Assembly (NCBI GenBank): GCA_002342165.1
Contig: DDPM01000095.1
Location: 1-14,519, forward strand
Length of the DNA stretch: 14,519 nt
Direction: 5' to 3'
From: Hylemonella sp. UBA2468
GTDB taxonomy: Bacteria > Pseudomonadota > Gammaproteobacteria > Burkholderiales > Burkholderiaceae_C
The notes under the pieces are model-generated. The model did no database searches, was not told the DNA's origin, and worked only from the letters and a program-made list of their open reading frames with translations. Positions 9,262-14,519 of this stretch are shown piece after piece (positions within the stretch are counted from its first letter, which is position 1; each line of letters opens with the position of its first letter). The translations under genes were made by a program, and so were the position numbers.

Positions 9262-9289
9262 CGAACCCGTGACTGATCCCAAAGGCCCG
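9246..9289 (+). promoter_or_regulatory. Antiterminator stem of the leuA attenuator
   Basis: GG (9251-9252) plus ATCAGT (9254-9259) pairs with ACTGATCC (9272-9279) with one bulged A. CGGGC (9246-9250) can extend it by pairing with GCCCG (9285-9289), which is the 5' arm of the terminator. The two structures are therefore mutually exclusive. The leader stop codon lies at the top of the upper stem, so a ribosome finishing the leader would open it and release the terminator arm. Confidence 0.7.
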
Positions 9290-9314
9290 CATGCTGACGC
9301 AGCGGGCCTTTTTT
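9281..9314 (+). terminator. Rho-independent terminator of the leuA attenuator
   Basis: AAAGGCCCGC (9281-9290) and GCGGGCCTTT (9302-9311) form a 10-bp stem around an 11-base loop that can itself pair TGC with GCA. Six T follow the GC-rich stem (9309-9314). It lies 35 bases before the leuA ATG, so it controls entry into leuA. It is not the end of pssA. Confidence 0.9.
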
Positions 9315-9349
9315 CTTAACCGATTCAAAGTGTTGACCAGGAGCTGACC

Positions 9350-10888
9350 ATGACTGACAAGTTGATTATTTTCGACACCACTTTGCGTGATGGAGAGCAA
9401 TCGCCCGGCGCATCCATGACCCGTGACGAAAAGCTGCGCATTGCGAGACAACTGGAGCGTTTGAAGGTTGATGTGATTGAAGCAGGTTTTGCGGCAAGTT
9501 CCAATGGGGATTTTGATTGTGTAAAGGCGATTGCTACCGCTATTAAAGACTCTTCGGTGTGTTCCCTTGCTCGTGCCAACGATCGCGATATTTCTCGTGC
9601 AGCAGAGGCCTTGCAAGACGCGGCAAGGGCGCGAGTTCATATTTTTCTTGCGACTAGCGCACTTCATATGGAAAAGAAGCTGCGGATGACGCCTGAGCAA
9701 GTGTTGGAGCAAGCCAAGTTGTCCACCCGTTTTGCACGGAACGTGATGGAGGATATTGAATTCAGTCCTGAAGACGGTTATCGCAGCGATATGGATTTTT
9801 TGTGCCGCGTGCTTGAGACGGTGATTTCTGAGGGGGCAAGCACTATCAACGTCCCTGACACTGTGGGTTATGCCGTTCCTGAGTTGTATGGCAATTTCAT
9901 TAAAACCTTACGTGAACGGATTCCAAACAGCGATAAAGCGATTTGGTCCGTCCATTGTCATAACGACCTCGGAATGGCTGTGGCCAATTCATTGGCGGGT
10001 GTGAAGATTGGCGGCGCCCGCCAAGTGGAATGCACCATCAATGGCCTGGGTGAGCGTGCAGGCAATTGCTCTTTAGAAGAAATTGTGATGGCCGTTAAAA
10101 CTAGGAAAGACTATTTCAACTTGAACCTTGGCATCGACACCAAACAGATTCTGGCTGCCAGCCGCATGGTGAGTCAAACGACAGGTTTTGTGGTCCAGCC
10201 TAACAAGGCGATTGTGGGCGCCAATGCTTTTGCCCACGCATCGGGCATTCACCAAGACGGCGTCCTCAAGGCTCGTGACACCTACGAAATCATGCGGGCA
10301 GAAGATGTGGGCTGGAGTGCCAACAAAATCGTGTTGGGCAAGCTCAGTGGCCGAAATGCTTTTAAGCAACGGTTGCAGGAATTGGGCGTGAGTCTTGAAA
10401 GCGAAAGCGAAGTGAACCATGCTTTCACAAAGTTCAAAGAGCTGGCCGATCGTAAGAGTGAAATTTTTGATGAGGATATCCTGGCCTTGGTAAGTGATGA
10501 AAGCATCACGCCACAACGGGAGCACTTCGGCTTTGTATCCCTATCTCAGCACAGCGAAACGGGTGAGCAACCCCATGCGTCCATAGTCTGTACTGTGGGC
10601 GGCCATGAAGTCACAGGCAATTCAAGCGGGAATGGCCCTGTGGATGCTTCGCTCAAGGCCATTGAGTCTTTTGTCAAAAGCGGCGCTGAGATGGTGTTGT
10701 ATTCCGTCAACGCCATCAGCGGTTCCACCGAAAGTCAGGGCGAGGTGACCGTGCGATTGCAAAACAGCGGTCGGGTGGTTAACGGAGTGGGGGCCGACCC
10801 GGACATCGTCGTGGCCTCTGCCAAGGCTTATTTAAGTGCATTGAACAAGTTGCACAACAAGTCGGATCGGGTGGCTGCCCAAGGATAG
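9350..10888 (+). CDS. leuA: 2-isopropylmalate synthase
   Basis: The first committed leucine enzyme: 2-ketoisovalerate plus acetyl-CoA gives 2-isopropylmalate. The 512 residues fit the bacterial LeuA type 1 length. The catalytic TIM barrel begins [13 protein letters not shown] with R13 and D14. The metal-binding His pair is in SVHCHNDLG (H202, H204), GLGERAGN ends at N238, and [11 protein letters not shown] (297-307) is the helical linker region. The C-terminal LeuA regulatory domain for leucine feedback (about 390-500) shows [13 protein letters not shown]. Shine-Dalgarno AGGAG (9339-9343) lies 6 bases before the ATG. It is controlled by the attenuator just upstream and probably also by leucine inhibition. 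leuB, leuC and leuD are not in the window. Confidence 0.97.
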   Translation: MTDKLIIFDTTLRDGEQSPGASMTRDEKLRIARQLERLKVDVIEAGFAASSNGDFDCVKAIATAIKDSSVCSLARANDRDISRAAEALQDAARARVHIFLATSALHMEKKLRMTPEQVLEQAKLSTRFARNVMEDIEFSPEDGYRSDMDFLCRVLETVISEGASTINVPDTVGYAVPELYGNFIKTLRERIPNSDKAIWSVHCHNDLGMAVANSLAGVKIGGARQVECTINGLGERAGNCSLEEIVMAVKTRKDYFNLNLGIDTKQILAASRMVSQTTGFVVQPNKAIVGANAFAHASGIHQDGVLKARDTYEIMRAEDVGWSANKIVLGKLSGRNAFKQRLQELGVSLESESEVNHAFTKFKELADRKSEIFDEDILALVSDESITPQREHFGFVSLSQHSETGEQPHASIVCTVGGHEVTGNSSGNGPVDASLKAIESFVKSGAEMVLYSVNAISGSTESQGEVTVRLQNSGRVVNGVGADPDIVVASAKAYLSALNKLHNKSDRVAAQG

Positions 10889-10928
10889 CTAAAAACTCGA
10901 GTCAATTCTTTAAAAGTGTTGCAAGTGG

Positions 10929-10956
10929 TTGATATTTTTAAGAAATTTTGTATAAA
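10929..10956 (+). promoter_or_regulatory. Sigma-70-type promoter of pbpG
   Basis: TTGATA (10929-10934), a 16-base spacer and TATAAA (10951-10956) match the consensus well in an AT-rich gap. The start would be near 10963, leaving about 23 bases before the ATG with AAAGG (10973-10977) as ribosome binding site. No terminator for leuA was seen in this gap. Confidence 0.7.
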
Positions 10957-10985
10957 CTCCATTATCTTTTATAAAGGTCGCTTGC

Positions 10986-12122
10986 ATGTATCTAATTGAT
11001 TCGACTTTTAAGCGGGTTGCGAGGAAGGATTGGACGGTGGTCTCGGTCATGGTTCTCGCTTTGGCGGCCTCTTTTGCGGGTGGTCTTACGGCTGAGGCAG
11101 CCTCTTCACAAGAGACTGCAAATTCCAAGCGATCGGCTCCCTCGGTTGCCAGCCAACCCACTTCCAAGTCGGGATCCAAGCGCGCCATAACCCAAGCTCA
11201 TCAATCTAAAAAGCTCAAAAAAATTGCACGTGTGGGTACCGCCACCGCTGCGGCAGCCTTGGCTGCCAGACCCTCATTTGGTCAATTGGCGGGTTTGCAC
11301 CAAGTTCAAGATCCTTTGGATCTGAAGTCTAGTGTGGCTTACGTAATGGACCAGGACACTCAAGAGGTGTTATTGAGCAAAAACGAACAGGCTGTCTTGC
11401 CTATTGCGTCCTTGACCAAGTTGATGACGGGGTTGCTTATCAGCGAATCCAAATTGCCTTTGGATGACATGCTCACCATCACCCAAGAGGACGTAGATAC
11501 TGAAAAAGGCAGCTCATCCAGGCTCAAAGTGGGCACTACTCTGCCACGTGGCGAATTGATGCACCTGGCGTTAATGTCCAGTGAAAATCGTGCTGCCAGC
11601 GCCTTAGGTCGCACCTATCCGGGGGGCATGGCCATGTTTGTTCAGCTCATGAACGCAAAAGCCCGTCAGTTGGGCATGTCTGACACGGTGTTCATAGAGC
11701 CCACAGGACTTTCCAGCAAAAACCAGTCCAGTGCCAAAGACTTGGCCATGTTGGTCCATGTGGCTTCTCAAGACCCCATGCTGCGTGACTTGTCCACAAG
11801 CCATGGGCACCAAGTGTTGGTAGGTCGCCAAGTGCTGCAATACAACAATACCAACCGCTTGGTCAAAAACCCCTCATGGGATATCGGTTTGCAAAAAACC
11901 GGTTACATCTCAGAGGCAGGTCAGTGCTTGGTCATGCAAGCCCAGGTAGCGGGCCGCAAATTGATCATGGTGTTTTTAGACTCCGCCGGTAAACTCAGTC
12001 GTGTGGCCGATGCAGAGCGTGTGCGTCGGTGGTTGGAAACCACATCATTCAAGCATCAGGTCAATATTCAACGACCTGCGGTGGACTTTATCTCCGGCAA
12101 GCACGAGGCGATCAAGCTTTAA
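10986..12122 (+). CDS. pbpG: D-alanyl-D-alanine endopeptidase, PBP7-like
   Basis: A periplasmic serine peptidase of the S11 / low-molecular-weight penicillin-binding protein family that cleaves D-Ala-meso-DAP cross-links in peptidoglycan. The three active-site motifs are present: SLTK (S142, K145), SEN (199-201) and KTG (304-306). The protein has 378 residues, with an N-terminal signal or anchor segment about 18-38 and cleavage likely near AEA. A Lys/Ser/Ala-rich linker covers about 40-100, making it longer than the roughly 310-residue E. coli PBP7. DLKSSVAYVMDQDTQEVLLSKN is the usual family entry. It has its own promoter and ends in an 11-base convergent overlap with the IclR gene. Carboxypeptidase activity cannot be excluded, but family similarity favours PBP7. 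Confidence 0.92.
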   Translation: MYLIDSTFKRVARKDWTVVSVMVLALAASFAGGLTAEAASSQETANSKRSAPSVASQPTSKSGSKRAITQAHQSKKLKKIARVGTATAAAALAARPSFGQLAGLHQVQDPLDLKSSVAYVMDQDTQEVLLSKNEQAVLPIASLTKLMTGLLISESKLPLDDMLTITQEDVDTEKGSSSRLKVGTTLPRGELMHLALMSSENRAASALGRTYPGGMAMFVQLMNAKARQLGMSDTVFIEPTGLSSKNQSSAKDLAMLVHVASQDPMLRDLSTSHGHQVLVGRQVLQYNNTNRLVKNPSWDIGLQKTGYISEAGQCLVMQAQVAGRKLIMVFLDSAGKLSRVADAERVRRWLETTSFKHQVNIQRPAVDFISGKHEAIKL

Positions 12123-12915
12123 AGCCCTGCGCCCCTTTGTTGGGCTGGTAACCCAGCGTTTTTGAAATTTCCTCGGCAATCATTTGTAATTTTGGCGCCC
12201 ATTGCTCATCCAGTCGCCCAGCGGGGGCTGAGATAGACAAACCTGCAACCAATTTACCCTGGTCGTCGTAAATGCCCGCAGCCATGCAGCGCACACCCAA
12301 CTCCAGTTCTTCGTCATCTCGCGCAAGGCCAGATTGGCGCACCCTGGAAAGTTCACGTTCTAGAGTCGGCAATTGCGTGATGCTGTTTTTGGTGTGGCCG
12401 CTCAGGCCAGTTCGGGTGGCATAGTTTCTGACGCGTTGGATGTCGTCCGCCGCCAAAAACAATTTACCCACCGAAGTCAGGTGCAAGGGCGCACGGCCAC
12501 CAATAGCCCGCACCACCTGCATGCCTGAACGCTCGCTGAATGCGCGCTCTATGTACACAATCTCATCGCCCTGGCGCATGCTCAAGTTCACAGGCTGTTG
12601 AATGTGCTTGTGCAAATCGCGCATGGCAGTCATGGCCGCATCGCGCACGTTCAAGCGCCCTTTGACCAAATTGCCCAATTCCAGCAAACGCATGCCCAAG
12701 CGGTATACGCCCGATTGGGGGCGATCCACAAACCTTCCCATGGTGAGGTCATTCAAGATGCGGTGGGCGGTGGAGGGGTGCAAACCTGTTTTTTCGCTGA
12801 TGTCCTTGAGGCTCATGGGTTCCTCGCGCGAAGCCAAGACGTCCATCAGCGTGAACATACGCTCTAAAACCTGAACTGCGGGGGTGGCTGGCAATTCAGA
12901 GGGGTCTTTTTTCAT
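12112..12915 (-). CDS. IclR-family transcriptional regulator
   Basis: A 267-residue regulator with an N-terminal winged helix-turn-helix (about 14-75; MSLKDISEKTGLHPSTAHRILNDL contains the recognition helix) and a C-terminal IclR effector domain (about 80-255). The effector domain shows PLHLTSVGKLFLA (143-155) and the usual DDEELELGVRCMAAGIYD stretch (200-217). Such proteins usually bind a small carboxylic or aromatic effector. Neither effector nor target can be read here, and no catabolic operon is adjacent. The Shine-Dalgarno AGGA (bases 12925-12922) lies 6 bases before the ATG. It follows bpt by 37 bases and its 3' end overlaps pbpG. Confidence 0.92.
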   Translation of the reverse strand: MKKDPSELPATPAVQVLERMFTLMDVLASREEPMSLKDISEKTGLHPSTAHRILNDLTMGRFVDRPQSGVYRLGMRLLELGNLVKGRLNVRDAAMTAMRDLHKHIQQPVNLSMRQGDEIVYIERAFSERSGMQVVRAIGGRAPLHLTSVGKLFLAADDIQRVRNYATRTGLSGHTKNSITQLPTLERELSRVRQSGLARDDEELELGVRCMAAGIYDDQGKLVAGLSISAPAGRLDEQWAPKLQMIAEEISKTLGYQPNKGAQGFKA

Positions 12916-12952
12916 GGGAAATCCTGCAAGCCGAATAACTGCCTAAATTTTA

Positions 12953-13693
12953 TCAGGTGAAAAATTCAACCCACTCCCCATGAACCAAACGCTCGGAAGG
13001 CGAAAACTGGGCTTTGTAGTTCATTTTGGGGCTCTGCTCTATCCAGTACCCCAAGTAAACGTGGTCCAGCCCCATGACTTTGGCTTGTTCAATCTGCCAA
13101 AGAATGGAGTAAGTGCCGTAGCTGGCGATGTCATCGGGTTCGTAAAAGGTGTACACCGCCGACAAACCCTGGTTGAGCACATCCACTATGGACACCATTT
13201 TGAGTGCGCCCAGTTCAGCAACTTGGGCAGGGAGGCGAAACTCCACCAGCCTAGAGTTCACTCGGCTCTGCAGCAAAAACTGCTGGTATTGCTCCACACT
13301 GTCTTGGTCCATGCCGCCGCCCGCGTGGCGGTGGTTTTGGTACTTTAAAAACAGCTGGTAGTGCTCTTGAGCAAATCCCAGCTGGAGAACACGTGCCTCC
13401 AAGACATGATGCTTCTGCCAAGCACGTCGTTGACTGCGGGTTGCTTGAAAGCGGTGCACATTCAGACGTAAAGGCACGCAAGCTTGACAGCCATCGCAGC
13501 GTGGTCGGTACGTGAATAGGCCGCTGCGCCTGAAGCCTTGGGCGACCAGTTCTGAATACACATCGTTGTGAATCAAGTGGCTGGGGGTGACCACCTGAGA
13601 GCGTGCAGTAAGCCCGTCCAAATAACTGCAAGGGTAGGGGGCCGTGGCATAAAACTGCAGGGCGTCAAAGGGCAGTTCTAGCGGGAAGGTCAC
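12953..13693 (-). CDS. bpt: Aspartate/glutamate leucyltransferase (Bpt)
   Basis: Transfers Leu from Leu-tRNA to N-terminal Asp or Glu of proteins, creating a primary N-degron for ClpS/ClpAP. The 246-residue sequence shows the ATE/Bpt family pattern: [15 protein letters not shown] (21-35), [25 protein letters not shown] (53-77) and [20 protein letters not shown] (213-232). Cys22, 66, 69 and 72 are conserved-looking and resemble the cysteines that bind an iron-sulfur cluster or haem in ATE1 enzymes. That is an analogy. The start is GTG 13693, 5 bases after the aat stop, with a weak ribosome binding site. aat and bpt probably form one transcript. Older annotations use ate for this gene. Confidence 0.94.
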   Translation of the reverse strand: MTFPLELPFDALQFYATAPYPCSYLDGLTARSQVVTPSHLIHNDVYSELVAQGFRRSGLFTYRPRCDGCQACVPLRLNVHRFQATRSQRRAWQKHHVLEARVLQLGFAQEHYQLFLKYQNHRHAGGGMDQDSVEQYQQFLLQSRVNSRLVEFRLPAQVAELGALKMVSIVDVLNQGLSAVYTFYEPDDIASYGTYSILWQIEQAKVMGLDHVYLGYWIEQSPKMNYKAQFSPSERLVHGEWVEFFT

Positions 13694-13698
13694 AGGCT

Positions 13699-14478
13699 TT
13701 AAGTCTTGGCGAAAGGTTGGATTTTAAGTAGGGTGTTCAGTATAGAAGTGTCAAAAGCCCAATCAGGTGCATCTAAGGAGCAATTAGACTGCACGTGCTT
13801 CAAAAAGTCGCTGCGTGGCATCTCGTGTGCGCCCATAAATGACAGGTGCGGCGTGTTCTGTTGGCAGTCTATGTATTCAATTCCGTGACCCGCGCAAAAA
13901 GCGACCAAGGCAGCCAAAGCTATTTTGGAGGCATCGTTCACGCGCGTGAACATGGACTCCCCAAACACGGCCTTTCCCAGCGCTGTGCAGTAAAGGCCGC
14001 CTACCAATTGGCCGCCTTTCCATGTTTCCACACTGTGCGCGTATCCGGCGTGGTGCAGCGCGGTGTAAGCCCGCACCATGGCTGGCACGATCCAGGTGCC
14101 TGTTTGACCGTCTCTGGGGCTTTGCGCGCAAGCCTGAACCACCTGCTCAAAAGCCGTGTCCGTACGGATTTCAAACAAAGCTTCGTTTTGAACTTGAAGG
14201 AGTTTTTTTCTAAAAGAGCGGCGCAATTTGAAAGCCTTCACCGGCAAAATCATGCGAGGGTCCGGGCTCCACCACAGCACCGGTTGCCCGCGGCTGAACC
14301 ACGGAAAAACTCCTTGGCCGTAGGCCGCCAGCAGCGTTTCAACCTCAAGGTTGCCCCCTGCAGCAAGCAAACCTGGAGCCTCTGAATCCGGGCCCCAAGC
14401 TGTCTCAAGCGGTGGAAAAGCATCGCCCGCTTCCAGCCAGATCAATGCTGGTTTGAGGTTGAAGTCAGATTTGGGCAT
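13699..14478 (-). CDS. aat: Leucyl/phenylalanyl-tRNA-protein transferase
   Basis: Transfers Leu or Phe from tRNA to N-terminal Arg or Lys, the bacterial Leu/N-degron pathway. The 259 residues show the family blocks in order: [23 protein letters not shown] (39-61), [10 protein letters not shown] (69-78), [12 protein letters not shown] (127-138), AHSVETW (147-153), GESMFTR (173-179), DASKIAL (182-188) and [19 protein letters not shown] (204-222). E151 in HSVE and D182 in DASK lie in catalytic-region motifs. The start ATG at 14478 fits the family N-terminus. Any promoter lies in the last 41 bases or outside the window. It is first in a run with bpt and the IclR gene. Confidence 0.95.
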   Translation of the reverse strand: MPKSDFNLKPALIWLEAGDAFPPLETAWGPDSEAPGLLAAGGNLEVETLLAAYGQGVFPWFSRGQPVLWWSPDPRMILPVKAFKLRRSFRKKLLQVQNEALFEIRTDTAFEQVVQACAQSPRDGQTGTWIVPAMVRAYTALHHAGYAHSVETWKGGQLVGGLYCTALGKAVFGESMFTRVNDASKIALAALVAFCAGHGIEYIDCQQNTPHLSFMGAHEMPRSDFLKHVQSNCSLDAPDWAFDTSILNTLLKIQPFAKT

Positions 14479-14519
14479 GGCTCTAATTTAAGACAGAACT
14501 CGCAAACCAGACTTTGAGC

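Noticed and set aside
9281..9314. Terminator of pssA
   Set aside because: It lies after the Leu-rich leader ORF and has an antiterminator partner, so it is the leuA attenuator.

Overview
The window looks like chromosomal, housekeeping DNA from a betaproteobacterium of the order Burkholderiales, most likely a Comamonadaceae/Limnohabitans-type freshwater bacterium. This assignment rests on remembered protein similarity and gene order (ECF sigma factor, DUF3619, DUF3106, RDD and LOG genes divergent from ilvB-ilvH-ilvC-pssA-leuA). It was not tested by a search. Genes are tightly packed and no gap between genes exceeds about 200 bases. I see no transposase, integrase, phage gene, CRISPR array, tRNA or rRNA.

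Layout. (1) Bases 1-1698, plus strand: the 3' part of glutamine-dependent NAD+ synthetase (nadE, cut by the window edge), then the PII nitrogen signal protein glnB. (2) Bases 1726-4777, minus strand: a compact five-gene operon read from right to left. It encodes an ECF-type sigma factor, a DUF3619 membrane protein overlapping it by 4 bases (a plausible anti-sigma factor), a secreted DUF3106 protein, an RDD-family membrane protein and a LOG-family phosphoribohydrolase-like protein. (3) Bases 4778-4978: a divergent control region with a palindrome that carries an extended -10 element on each strand, and a 31-codon upstream ORF whose stop overlaps the ilvB start. (4) Bases 4979-10888, plus strand: ilvB, ilvH, ilvC (common branched-chain amino acid pathway), pssA (phosphatidylserine synthase), then leuA (first leucine step). 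leuA is preceded by a clear attenuator: a 19-residue Leu-rich leader peptide, an antiterminator and a GC-rich hairpin with a T run. (5) Bases 10929-12122, plus strand: a D-Ala-D-Ala endopeptidase-like penicillin-binding protein (pbpG) with its own sigma-70-type promoter. (6) Bases 12112-14478, minus strand: aat and bpt, the two aminoacyl-tRNA-protein transferases of the Leu/N-degron pathway, followed by an IclR-family regulator whose end overlaps the end of pbpG by 11 bases.

How they work together: ilvBHC makes the keto-acid precursors of valine, isoleucine and leucine, and leuA draws 2-ketoisovalerate off towards leucine under leucine-codon attenuation. Aat and Bpt attach Leu (or Phe) to protein N-termini for ClpS/ClpAP degradation. 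GlnB and NadE connect nitrogen status to glutamine-dependent NAD+ synthesis.

The least understood part is the sigma/DUF3619/DUF3106/RDD/LOG operon. It looks like an envelope-signalling module of unknown stimulus. The rest is largely recognisable metabolism, and I do not claim a wholly new system.
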